From NCBI GenBank assembly GCA_015655115.1, contig JAATFQ010000015.1:1-41594 (forward strand): 41,594 bases of DNA. Reading direction: 5' to 3'. Of the stretch, positions 7,702 to 16,408 are shown piece by piece. The translations under genes were made by a program, and so were the position numbers. Below the pieces are notes generated by a model that was given only the letters and a program-made list of their open reading frames with translations, was not told where the DNA came from and made no database searches. Positions within the stretch are counted from its first letter, which is position 1, and every line of letters begins with the position of its first letter. Origin of the DNA: Sphingobacteriales bacterium (lineage in GTDB: Bacteria; Bacteroidota; Bacteroidia; Sphingobacteriales; Sphingobacteriaceae).

Positions 7702-10700
7702 TTAAAAACTAAGCTGAACACCTGCCACTATGGTCTTTAATGGTGCCAGTCGCGTGATATAAGTGGATTCTGGGTCTACGTCGCTAAACGGGGCGAAAGT
7801 AAAAAGGTTCTGTCCCTGGAGGAAAATACTCAGTCCGCTCATGCTCATACGCTTAATCCATTTTTGAGGCAGATTATAACTGAGGTTAATGGTCCTGATC
7901 CTTAGATAAAGGACATTCTCATAAGTTGCATCAGAGTAATATGCTGCATACTGACCATTCAGGGAAGTATTTCCCTGAGAGACGGTCGTAAACTTTTGCA
8001 CGTTTGTAATGTCTCCTGGATTCTGCCAGCGGCTTAAAAAAATGCTAGGCACATTGAATGGATTTGCGCCACTTCCAATAACTCCAACAGGAGCGGAACC
8101 AGGAATCAACATCCAGTTCTTGCTGTATTGCTTATTGAAATTCATAAATACACTAAGGCTGAAATTTTTGTACCTGAAATCATTTTGTATACCTCCATAA
8201 AATGAAGGCTCGGTATCAAAGTCTGCCGCCAGATCACCATTTACATTTGTCACGTCGAACTTACCATTGTTATTCAGGTCTGCAACTTTATATAAGCCTG
8301 TTTGCGGATCTACGCCCAGGAAGTTAGCGATATATACCAGGTCTAAAGATTTACCGATTACGTAATCTTTCGCATAGCTTGTCTGCGCCAGATCTGGGAA
8401 AACAAGGAGTTTATTTTGAGGTAAGGTAACGTTGAAGTTGGTAGTCCAGTCAAATGACGGAGTGCTGATATTTTTAGAAGTCAGCGTAAGTTCAAGACCT
8501 TTATTTTGTACTACTACACCATTAAGATTTGCGGTAACACTGGCAAATCCTGTCGCTGTAGGCAGGGGATACTGTACAAGAGGGTCATTTGAGCGATTTC
8601 TATAATAAGCAGCACTCAATAGTATGCGGTCTTTTAAGAAGCCTAATTCCAGGGCTATCTCTAACTTCTTATTCATTTCCCAGTGCAGGTCGGGCTTAAA
8701 CAGAGAGGTAGGAGATAAAGCCAGCGAGTCGTTATAGGTAGGGCCAAAGGCATTTGAGCTATACAAGTCCCTGTATTTGTATTCTCCGATCTTATCATTG
8801 CCCGTGGTACCATAGCTTCCGCGTAGTTTACCAAAGCTCAATATGCTGTTTTCAAAAAAGCTTTGATTGGTAAATATCCAGGCTGCACCTACGGCACCGA
8901 AAGTGGAATACCGATAGTTCGGACCGAACCTGCTTGATCCATCCCTGCGTCCGGAAAGGTTAAGGATGTATGTGTCGTTGTAATTGTAAGTAGCGCGACC
9001 AAATATGGCGGCATACTTATATTCGCTATTGAAACTATTAGGATTGATGAAGCTGGTGCTGGTAACTCCCGTAAGGGTACCCAGAAACTCGTCACTGGTA
9101 TAATCTCTTACCGTAAACGAATAGCCGTTATTACTTTGGGACTGCAATGTTCCCCCAGCCAGGACATTTAATTTCCCCTTGCCTATATTCCTGTTATATT
9201 CCAGCTGAGGCTCAGTAATCCAGCTTTTGAAATTATTATTTCCAAACTGGGAGCTTCCCTTATCAGTTTTAGTAGGGTTTAAAGAGGCTTTAGGTGTATT
9301 TCTCAGTTCTTCGGTCCTGGTTACATTATAGCCGATACTTGTCCTGAAGCTGAGCTGTGGGGTGATCTTATAGCCCAGCAGCATATTAGCCATCAGGTTA
9401 GTGGTTTTAGCAGTGTATTTCTGTAGTTCATAGGCCAGAGGATTATCTATTGTTGTGATTCCTCCTTCATTCCAGGCCAGACTGCCGTCATCGTTATACA
9501 GTTTAAAGTTTGGTGCAAGGGTAACTTTAGAGGCCAGATCTGTACTGGTCGACTGGTTTTGGCTGCTTGTGTAGGTGCCCTGGAAATTAGCTGTTAATTT
9601 GTGATTGGCAGATCTGGCATCAATGTTTACATGTCCCGTACCCCTGGTATTAGGCATAGGTTTAGGATAAACATCCGTTTCCCTGTTATATGCGCCACCT
9701 AAACTATAGGTAACCAGCTCACCGCCACCAGACACAGTACCTTCGGCAGTTGTATATCTGGCTGTGCCTCCGATCAGCTGTTTGGTTAAATTTTCATTCC
9801 GGGTAGTATCCCACAACAGCAGATCAAAAGCGTTTGTATTATCCATTACCTTATTGTCGTTTTTAAAGGCTTCTTTACGCATGGCTACATATTCACTGGT
9901 GGTCAGCATATCAGGTAATGGTGCTTTACTGGCCCCTGTTGTTGCCCTGATATTAAAACGCGTTGCTCCGGCTTTTCCTTTTTTTGTAGTAATGATGACT
10001 ACGCCGCTGGCGCCACGGCTGCCATAGATGGCCGTAGCATCGGCATCTTTCAGCACATCAATACTTTCGATATCACCAGTATTAATTGTGCTGAAGGGAC
10101 TCAGTCCGCTGGTGCTGAATGCCGAAATTGCGGAAGAAAGTAAATTCATGTTGTTATTTCCGGTGGCCATAGGTACTCCATCGATAATAAAGAGGGGAGA
10201 CTCATCAGCACCAAATTGTTTGTCGACTTTAGTACGTCCGCGGATCTGTACGGAAAATGCAGCTCCGGGAACACCGCTGGTTTGAGAAATGATCATACCC
10301 GGCACGCGCGACTCGAGCGCTGCTAAAGGATTGGTGACCGGGGCATTTCTTAATTCATCGCCCGTAACTGTACCCAGGCCCCCTGTTGACAGTCTTCTTG
10401 AAGTGGTTCCATAAGCGATTACCTGCACCTCGTCAAGCTTAGACTCACTGATTTGTAAGTTGATTTTGCTGAGGTTACCTGATGCTGGCAACTCTATCGT
10501 TTTGTAGCCTAAATAGCTGATTACCAATATTGCTTTTTCATCCACCTGGTTATATGTGAACTCACCGGTCTTGTTGGTATATACAGTGCGGTTCTGGCCT
10601 TTAATTTTCACGCTAACCCCTTCTTTGGGGTGTCCGTTTTCGTCGAACACTGTTCCCCTGATATTTATAGCAGAAAGAGCCTCCCTGATCCTTTCTAACA

Positions 10701-11064
10701 GGGTAGGTTTTTTCTCGGTAATGACGATGGTCTTGTCTTTGATGGTATAGTCTACAGGTTTTCCAACAAAACATGCATCGAGCACATCCTCCAACGGGCT
10801 AGCTTTAAATGCAGCATCAATTCTTATACTGGATTTTATTTTGCCCTGCGGCCATACAATATCATAACCAGTCTGTTTTCTAATTTCATTGAAGACCTGT
10901 TTGATGGTGGTATTTTTCTGGCTGTAGGTAAGCTTCTGTGCAAAACCAGTTGCACTGGCCTGAAGGATGGTGGCCGTAATAAGTACTGCAATTAGTTTCA
11001 TAACCAGCAAAATTTTCGTTATGCTCCCGTCAGGGCAGCACATTCTATTAATGTAAAAATTCAT
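7702..11064 (-). CDS. SusC/RagA TonB-dependent outer-membrane transporter with STN signalling domain
   Basis: 1120 residues from the preferred start at 11064 (MNFYINRMCC); the open frame continues 14 codons further upstream. After a signal region ending near GFAQ comes an STN domain (TTIKQVFNEIRKQTGYDI) of the kind that contacts FecR. Next is a CarboxypepD_reg-like domain (INIRGTVFDENGHPKEGVSV), then the plug with VIAYGTTSRRLSTG, DADATAIYGSRGASGVVIIT, and a long beta barrel ending in VAGVQLSF, a typical C-terminal barrel strand. It imports a ligand with SusD using TonB energy, and the STN domain would report ligand loading to the FecR/sigma pair. Length and domain order are normal for the family. 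Confidence 0.93.
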   Translation of the reverse strand: MNFYINRMCCPDGSITKILLVMKLIAVLITATILQASATGFAQKLTYSQKNTTIKQVFNEIRKQTGYDIVWPQGKIKSSIRIDAAFKASPLEDVLDACFVGKPVDYTIKDKTIVITEKKPTLLERIREALSAINIRGTVFDENGHPKEGVSVKIKGQNRTVYTNKTGEFTYNQVDEKAILVISYLGYKTIELPASGNLSKINLQISESKLDEVQVIAYGTTSRRLSTGGLGTVTGDELRNAPVTNPLAALESRVPGMIISQTSGVPGAAFSVQIRGRTKVDKQFGADESPLFIIDGVPMATGNNNMNLLSSAISAFSTSGLSPFSTINTGDIESIDVLKDADATAIYGSRGASGVVIITTKKGKAGATRFNIRATTGASKAPLPDMLTTSEYVAMRKEAFKNDNKVMDNTNAFDLLLWDTTRNENLTKQLIGGTARYTTAEGTVSGGGELVTYSLGGAYNRETDVYPKPMPNTRGTGHVNIDARSANHKLTANFQGTYTSSQNQSTSTDLASKVTLAPNFKLYNDDGSLAWNEGGITTIDNPLAYELQKYTAKTTNLMANMLLGYKITPQLSFRTSIGYNVTRTEELRNTPKASLNPTKTDKGSSQFGNNNFKSWITEPQLEYNRNIGKGKLNVLAGGTLQSQSNNGYSFTVRDYTSDEFLGTLTGVTSTSFINPNSFNSEYKYAAIFGRATYNYNDTYILNLSGRRDGSSRFGPNYRYSTFGAVGAAWIFTNQSFFENSILSFGKLRGSYGTTGNDKIGEYKYRDLYSSNAFGPTYNDSLALSPTSLFKPDLHWEMNKKLEIALELGFLKDRILLSAAYYRNRSNDPLVQYPLPTATGFASVTANLNGVVVQNKGLELTLTSKNISTPSFDWTTNFNVTLPQNKLLVFPDLAQTSYAKDYVIGKSLDLVYIANFLGVDPQTGLYKVADLNNNGKFDVTNVNGDLAADFDTEPSFYGGIQNDFRYKNFSLSVFMNFNKQYSKNWMLIPGSAPVGVIGSGANPFNVPSIFLSRWQNPGDITNVQKFTTVSQGNTSLNGQYAAYYSDATYENVLYLRIRTINLSYNLPQKWIKRMSMSGLSIFLQGQNLFTFAPFSDVDPESTYITRLAPLKTIVAGVQLSF

Positions 11065-11380
11065 ACATTTACGTGTGTTTAATTGGTGAAATGCTTTGCT
11101 TCTCAAGGGTTATCGCAATCACCGGTGTTCATTATTAAATTGTTTACGCAATGCCCGACTCAGGTCAGGTTTAATGAATAAGTTCAAACCTTACCGGGGG
11201 TGTTCCACCACTCCCGGTTTAATTACAGTATATGCTTTCAGGGCAGGATATAAATGCTTTGAACTTATATTTACATTTTCAGGAATAGTTTTTGTAAAAT
11301 TTAGTCATGTGTTTTGGTTTAAGGCTGCATCGCTCTATTTGTGCAGCGTGGTTTTGATTGATTTTTGTAGGGTTAGTACG

Positions 11381-12496
11381 TTATTTGATGACTGTGATTG
11401 TCCTCCCTTCTATATTAAAATGTACGATATTGCTTAATGCTATTTTTTTCAACACTTTTGAGACTGTACTGAACTTAGATATATTACCGGTAAAAATCTG
11501 TGTTTTCAGTTCCGGGTCTTTGTATACGACTGTTACATCATACCAGCGGGCAATTTTGTTCATAATGTTTTCCAGGTTCTCTTCATTAAAATCAAAATAT
11601 CCATTTTTCCAGGCTACTACACCTTCGGTGTCGACCTCATTCACCCTAAGGTCATTGCCATTGGATACAGATTGCTGACCCGGTCTGAGCACTTTCAGCT
11701 GTGTGCCTTCAGTTACCCTTACTGATCCCTCGAGCAGGGTAGTTCTGATGTTCGGATCATCATCATAAGCATTGATGTTAAAGTGTGTGCCTAAAACCTC
11801 CACTTCTTGTTTTCCTGTAGTTACTAAGAAAGGATGGGCTTTATCTTTAGCCACCTCAAAGTAGGCTTCACCCTTCAGTTCCACTTTGCGGGAGCTGGCA
11901 GCAGCAAAGCTCGAAGGATATTTCAGCGATGATGCCGTATTGAGCCATACCTTTGTCCCGTCGGGGAGGGTAAGCTGGTATTCCTGCCCTCTGGTGGTCG
12001 ACATGATATTGTATTCTGGCAGGGCCGAAGCTCCTGCACCTTTAATCGCATACACAATCTGTCCGTCAGCAGTTTTGTTAACTATGGCGTCCTTCTCTTC
12101 TGCCAGTTTGCCATTTGCTGCGGTGGCAAGGTCAATTTTATGGCCATTAGCCAGCGTCAGCGTTGCAGTATGTATACCAGGCGCAATATCTGTTTGATAT
12201 ACTACGGCTTCTGCTTCGCGGGTGCTGAATATGCCGGAGAAGAAATGAAGGCCTAATCCCACAGCGATCAGTATAGAGGCAGCGATAGCATAGCGCAACC
12301 AGTGTACCGGTGTTTTTTGTTCGCGCAACACTTCAGTGTTGATGCGCTGGATTTCCTGATCCATATTTTCGAGGAGAAAATCATCTGCATCAGTTTCATT
12401 CAGCAGGCCGAAAAATGCCAGTAGCTCTTCTTCGGAAGCAATATCATCAGCATATCGCTGAATTAATTTTTTTTGATGCTCATCTAGATCTGACAT
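11381..12496 (-). CDS. FecR-family anti-sigma factor with DUF4974
   Basis: 371 residues. The cytoplasmic N-terminal ~65 residues would hold the sigma factor. One transmembrane helix follows at ~67-88 (WLRYAIAASILIAVGLGL). Then comes the periplasmic FecR domain with LPDGTKVWLNTASSLKYPSSF, GEAYFEVAKDKAHPFLV and LGTHFNINAYDDD. A C-terminal DUF4974 domain (~300-371) contains FDFNEENLENIMNKIARWYD. It should relay the signal from the STN domain of the SusC at 7702-11064 to the ECF sigma factor at 12604. The gap to the sigma gene is 107 nt and to SusC about 316 nt, so SusC probably has its own promoter driven by the sigma factor. Confidence 0.93.
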   Translation of the reverse strand: MSDLDEHQKKLIQRYADDIASEEELLAFFGLLNETDADDFLLENMDQEIQRINTEVLREQKTPVHWLRYAIAASILIAVGLGLHFFSGIFSTREAEAVVYQTDIAPGIHTATLTLANGHKIDLATAANGKLAEEKDAIVNKTADGQIVYAIKGAGASALPEYNIMSTTRGQEYQLTLPDGTKVWLNTASSLKYPSSFAAASSRKVELKGEAYFEVAKDKAHPFLVTTGKQEVEVLGTHFNINAYDDDPNIRTTLLEGSVRVTEGTQLKVLRPGQQSVSNGNDLRVNEVDTEGVVAWKNGYFDFNEENLENIMNKIARWYDVTVVYKDPELKTQIFTGNISKFSTVSKVLKKIALSNIVHFNIEGRTITVIK

Positions 12497-12603
12497 ATTT
12501 TCTTTATTATATGTGTATGTCGATCTGTAAGGGGTTTAGGGTACCCCAGTTTACCATAAAATCTGTAGTTTTTTGTAAATTACTGATATCCAGATGGAAT
12601 AAT

Positions 12604-13203
12604 TTACCTTTTTAGCGCCAGCGCAATTAGAATAACACTTAATGAAACGCCGAGTTCGCCCTCTGCAGCCTCTTTTAGTACTTTCATTGAGCGTACCATA
12701 TGTTTTTTTATTGTGTTTCTTGAAATTCCGAGAATTGCCGCTGCTTCATCGTAAGAATGCTGCTGCTGTCGGCACAATTTAAAGACCTCTTGTGTCTGCA
12801 ATGGCATTCTTGCTACTACAGACTCGATAAATGCCATATATTCTGAGGTCTGATGCTGATCTTCCACACTACTTACAGGCACAGGAATGTTTTTCATTAT
12901 GATTTCCATTGCTGTCACTTCAACTGCCGACCGTTTTAAAAAGTCGAATGCTTTGCGCTTAGCAATCGTAAAAGCATAAGCTCCAAATTCTTTTACCTGC
13001 AGCAATTCTTCTTTTTGTTCCCAAATGCTGACAAATACATTCTGGGTAATATCATCAGAGAGTTCTGCAGATTTTAGGTATTTACGAATGAAAGAGAAAA
13101 TACGGGCATAATGCCTGTTGTAGAGCTCCGTAAAGGCCAGGTGGTTCCCAGAGTGTACTAACAAGGACAGTTGCTGATCAGAAAGCTTTTTGAAATTCAT
13201 CAT
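12604..13203 (-). CDS. ECF RNA polymerase sigma-70 factor, Bacteroidota FecI-like
   Basis: 199 residues. Region 2 is at ~20-90: AFTELYNRHYARIFSFIRKY, then SDDITQNVFVSIWE and AYAFTIAKRKAFDFLKR. Region 4 is at ~130-185: MPLQTQEVFKLCRQQQHSYDEAA with the helix-turn-helix AAAILGISRNTIKKHMVRSM. It should direct transcription of the adjacent SusCD/redoxin genes when released by FecR. It starts MMNF; the second Met is an equally good start. A near-consensus -7 box lies 67-74 bp upstream. Confidence 0.93.
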   Translation of the reverse strand: MMNFKKLSDQQLSLLVHSGNHLAFTELYNRHYARIFSFIRKYLKSAELSDDITQNVFVSIWEQKEELLQVKEFGAYAFTIAKRKAFDFLKRSAVEVTAMEIIMKNIPVPVSSVEDQHQTSEYMAFIESVVARMPLQTQEVFKLCRQQQHSYDEAAAILGISRNTIKKHMVRSMKVLKEAAEGELGVSLSVILIALALKR

Positions 13204-13269
13204 TTAAAACGTTTTCTGGTATAAACCTGCTTAATAGGCGGAAATGAAAAGTCAATTTGAGCGGATGAT

Positions 13270-13277
13270 CAAATATA
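13270..13277 (-). promoter_or_regulatory. Candidate -7 box of the ECF sigma gene
   Basis: The minus strand reads TATATTTG, an exact match to the Bacteroidota -7 consensus TAnnTTTG. A TTTG lies 14 bp further upstream (13292-13295), shorter than the usual -33/-7 spacing, so the -33 assignment is weak. Confidence 0.4.
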
Positions 13278-13405
13278 CATATTAACTAAAACAAATATTA
13301 ACAGAAATCTAAGGGTTTAAAAGAAAAAATAATAATACCGGTCTGATTTTTTTAAATTCATCAGCTTAAGGCATGCTTTTATCATATGTTTACCGTTGAA
13401 GCCAG
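13278..13405. other. AT-rich gap between sigma gene and hydrolase remnant
   Basis: No gene or clear motif was found apart from the sigma-gene promoter candidate at its edge. The sequence is AT-rich with runs such as AAAAAATAATAATA. Confidence 0.35.
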
Positions 13406-13602
13406 TTATTGCTGGAACATTTTTGGATCGGAATTCAAAATCGCTAATATGGCCTTCATAATTTCCTTTGCGCTCGCATAAACCATAAAATGACTGCCAT
13501 TATTGATGATGATATCTTATATTGTGCTGGAAAAGTAAGTTTTCTAAATGCACGCCGGTCAGCGCCTAAGCCACTGATAAAATAGATCGAACTCGTTATC
13601 AT
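13406..13602 (-). pseudogene. Alpha/beta hydrolase reduced to its N- and C-terminal ends
   Basis: From an ATG at 13602 the frame encodes MITSSIYFISGLGADRRAF and about a dozen further residues, matching the start of small Bacteroidota alpha/beta hydrolases (YFISGLGADxRxF, the oxyanion-loop strand). At about 13513 the match stops. In another frame, the sequence from 13516 encodes NNGSHFMVYASAKEIMKAIL and a stop at 13406, the typical C-terminal segment carrying the catalytic His (GSHFM). About 170 or more middle codons, including the nucleophile elbow, are missing, and the join is out of frame. This is a clean internal deletion scar. It lies 79 nt past the GH115 stop. Confidence 0.75.
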
Positions 13603-13681
13603 ACCTTAAATATTGAGCTATGTATTTTCTCGTATGGCATATCGCCCGGTGTTAATTTAAATTTATTTGGGAAGGTATTCA

Positions 13682-16183
13682 TTATTCTTTCTTTGAAAGA
13701 ATAATCGCCTTAGCACATATGAGGTTGATCACCAGCCCCGGATCCGGGAAATAAATTCGCACGGAAACTTCCTGCTTTTTATTACAATAATACATCGTTT
13801 CACCACTAGCGTATCCTTTCAGCACATTTGCTGACCAAGGTTTCGTTTCTGCTACAGGAGCTATATCAACAAATTCTGGTTTAGTACCGTTTATTGAAAT
13901 AGCAAATCGCAACTGCAATCCTTGATATAGAGGAAAACTGGGCAGACACTTGACTTGCACGGTATGTTCTCCCTTATCTAAGACCAATTTATAATCTGCA
14001 TATGGAGCTTCCCGGATATCTTTTTCTGTAAATGTTTTCATAAGTAGAGGCCATACGGTGACACCGCTGCCTCCCAGGCCTAAACCATCGATTTTGTGTA
14101 GCCTTTCATCATCATTTCCTTTGGATACATATGAACCAGCAGATATACTTACCGGTTGAACAGATAGCTTTTTATTGGTTTTGGTGGCTTTTACGCTATC
14201 CGCTGTTGCTACTTTCGGCATATTAAAGATCTCACGACCTCTAGGATGGTCGTCCATGATTCCTGCCCATTTACCATTGGCAATCTCTAGGTTGTATTTT
14301 TGGCTAAGTTCTCCAATTTGTGCATAAGCAGTACGTGCCCGTTCGGCATATTCAAGGGCTTGAGGCTGACTATTTTCGGCCAGACGCAGGCTTTCCTGTG
14401 CATATAGTATTTTTTCATTCATGCTGCATGCGGCTTGAACGGGATAGGTAATAAGTTCAAAATAGGCATCCTGCAGCCTATCTGGGATCAGTTTACCTAC
14501 CTCAAGGGTTTGCGCAACGAGCTCGCGGTAGTCTTTTAGACGCAATCTGATTTCCTCCGGTGTAAAGTAAACGCCCGTAAGATGCTCTGGTTTTGCAGCA
14601 GCAGCGAGACGGTAATAGTCCGATTTAATTTTGCCGATGCTTTTGGCAAATTCCTTCCCAAAGGTATTGGCCGCCCAGAACTCCATATATCCATGTGCCT
14701 TTTCTGGCGTCCATGCGTTAATGTTCCATGCAAGATCCAATCCAAACTCCAACTCAAGTTCTGCTGGTTTGATGTCTCCGACATTGAAGACCCAGATATT
14801 GCGAGCATGTAGCGCATATGCTTTGCTCATTTCAAAAGAAGTAAGTACTGGAGAGGTCGAAGCAAGCCACAGATAATCTTGTGGTTGGCCCCAATAAGAG
14901 AAATGATAATACACGCCATTGCCGCCAGAGCGCTTCTGTTCAGCCGGGTTGGGCAACTGGCGGATATATCCGTGGTTGTCATCTACCCAGGTAATTGTCA
15001 CATCGCCGGGTACTTTTAGTCCTGCGCGATAAAGTTCCAATACTTCCTTATACGGACAAAATACCTGTGGTATCTCATTTGCAGGCTTTTTTAAACGGTT
15101 CTGAAGTATTTCTCGCTGGTCGTGGATTACACTTTCCAGGATTTTTATTTTCCCCGGATTATCTGTAGGGCCAGGCATAGCACCATCTTTTGTAGCGCGC
15201 ATACCAACGGTATAAATCGCCGGATTGTTTACAGACTCCCGCACACGATCTTCAAAAAACCGGTATATTTCATCCTTATTGGTGTCATAACGCCAATCGC
15301 CATGCTCTTTCCCATACTCTTCTCTGAAGTTTTCATTCCATTCAAATTCAGTGTTACGCAACATAGGCTCATGGTGAGAGGAGCCCATCAGTATTCCATA
15401 TTTCCGGGCCAGTTCAGGATTCTCCTTGTAATACCAAAAGGCTTTTGTTCCAGGGTGCATTGCTGGCCAGAGGTAATTAGCCTTCAGGCGCAACATCAGC
15501 TCAAATATTTTTTCATACGTTCCCGGACCTATATCCTTAAGGTCTTTATCCATATTTTTTGCAGCCCATGGCCGCATGCCCCAATCCTCATCGTTGATAA
15601 AGAATCCGCGGTATTTCACCGAGGGCGGACCAATTATGTTTTTTCCGGGCTGAATATAAATATGCGATTGTGGTTTTGGCCTGACATCGGCCCACCAGAC
15701 CCAAGGTGATACGCCCAGCATCTTAGAAAATTCAAAAACGCCAAAAGCCGTACCTCTTGGGTCGCTGCCAAAGATTACCAGAACTTTCTCTTTTGGATTT
15801 TTAGGATGATTGATGACGGTGATGCAGAAGGTTTCCCACTTTCCTTCGACTTGTGCCGAGGGAATGAATTTTTCAAGTGCCAGTTGATCTATGATCTTTG
15901 ATTGGCCAAGAGTGCCTATGATCACTGGTATTGTGCCAGATTTTAGCTCGTGAGCCATGTCTGGCTTCCTGCCGCTAATGAGTGCCAGATCTTCACTGAA
16001 TGCTTTTACCGTTATAGCAATTAGCTCAGTTTCTGAAGGGTCGGTAATAATTCTCGGAGTCTTACCAGGCAATACCAGGGCAAAGCCTCCCCTAAGTTTA
16101 TCGTGACTTATCGTTATGGGTTGTGATTGGGCAAAAACAGGTATTATAGCGATTATCCAGCAGATTGCTTTTATCAATTTCAT
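13682..16183 (-). CDS. Glycoside hydrolase family 115 (xylan alpha-glucuronidase type)
   Basis: 833 residues from the start at 16183, chosen because it begins a clean signal peptide (MKLIKAICWIIAIIPVFAQS); the frame is open 21 codons further. GH115 features: the N-terminal alpha-glucuronidase-like domain (GTAFGVFEFSKMLGVSPWVWWADV); the barrel with KYRGFFINDEDWGMRPWA, RLKANYLWPAMHP, MGSSHHEPM, TWVDDNHGYIRQLP and VYYHFSYWGQPQDYLW; and a C-terminal beta domain with SGVTVWPLL and KGEHTVQVKCLPSFP. GH115 enzymes remove glucuronic or 4-O-methylglucuronic acid from xylan. It stands alone, without xylanase, SusC or SusD neighbours, so it may serve oligosaccharides imported by loci elsewhere. Confidence 0.92.
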   Translation of the reverse strand: MKLIKAICWIIAIIPVFAQSQPITISHDKLRGGFALVLPGKTPRIITDPSETELIAITVKAFSEDLALISGRKPDMAHELKSGTIPVIIGTLGQSKIIDQLALEKFIPSAQVEGKWETFCITVINHPKNPKEKVLVIFGSDPRGTAFGVFEFSKMLGVSPWVWWADVRPKPQSHIYIQPGKNIIGPPSVKYRGFFINDEDWGMRPWAAKNMDKDLKDIGPGTYEKIFELMLRLKANYLWPAMHPGTKAFWYYKENPELARKYGILMGSSHHEPMLRNTEFEWNENFREEYGKEHGDWRYDTNKDEIYRFFEDRVRESVNNPAIYTVGMRATKDGAMPGPTDNPGKIKILESVIHDQREILQNRLKKPANEIPQVFCPYKEVLELYRAGLKVPGDVTITWVDDNHGYIRQLPNPAEQKRSGGNGVYYHFSYWGQPQDYLWLASTSPVLTSFEMSKAYALHARNIWVFNVGDIKPAELELEFGLDLAWNINAWTPEKAHGYMEFWAANTFGKEFAKSIGKIKSDYYRLAAAAKPEHLTGVYFTPEEIRLRLKDYRELVAQTLEVGKLIPDRLQDAYFELITYPVQAACSMNEKILYAQESLRLAENSQPQALEYAERARTAYAQIGELSQKYNLEIANGKWAGIMDDHPRGREIFNMPKVATADSVKATKTNKKLSVQPVSISAGSYVSKGNDDERLHKIDGLGLGGSGVTVWPLLMKTFTEKDIREAPYADYKLVLDKGEHTVQVKCLPSFPLYQGLQLRFAISINGTKPEFVDIAPVAETKPWSANVLKGYASGETMYYCNKKQEVSVRIYFPDPGLVINLICAKAIILSKKE

Positions 16184-16408
16184 GATTCCATCTGCGGGCT
16201 TTGAAATCATGGCTGCCGATTCTGCATTGTCACTCCTGTCTTTCATTTATTCAGCTTTTATATTTGGTTATTGGATTGTTATTCAATCCATGGTATTTAT
16301 GATTGCAGATAAAATTAATAATTTATACCTGCAATCCAAATGTAGCTATAACGAATTAGCTTGTTGTTTTATAAAGCTAATTACTAATAATTAGATTATT
16401 GAGGGGTA

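Noticed and set aside
15122..15709. 195-codon plus-strand frame inside GH115
   Set aside because: Antisense to a well-supported GH115 coding region with no recognisable motifs.
16266..16299. Inverted repeat GGATTG/CAATCC upstream of GH115
   Set aside because: Only six base pairs in AT-rich DNA, with no promoter context to support an operator.
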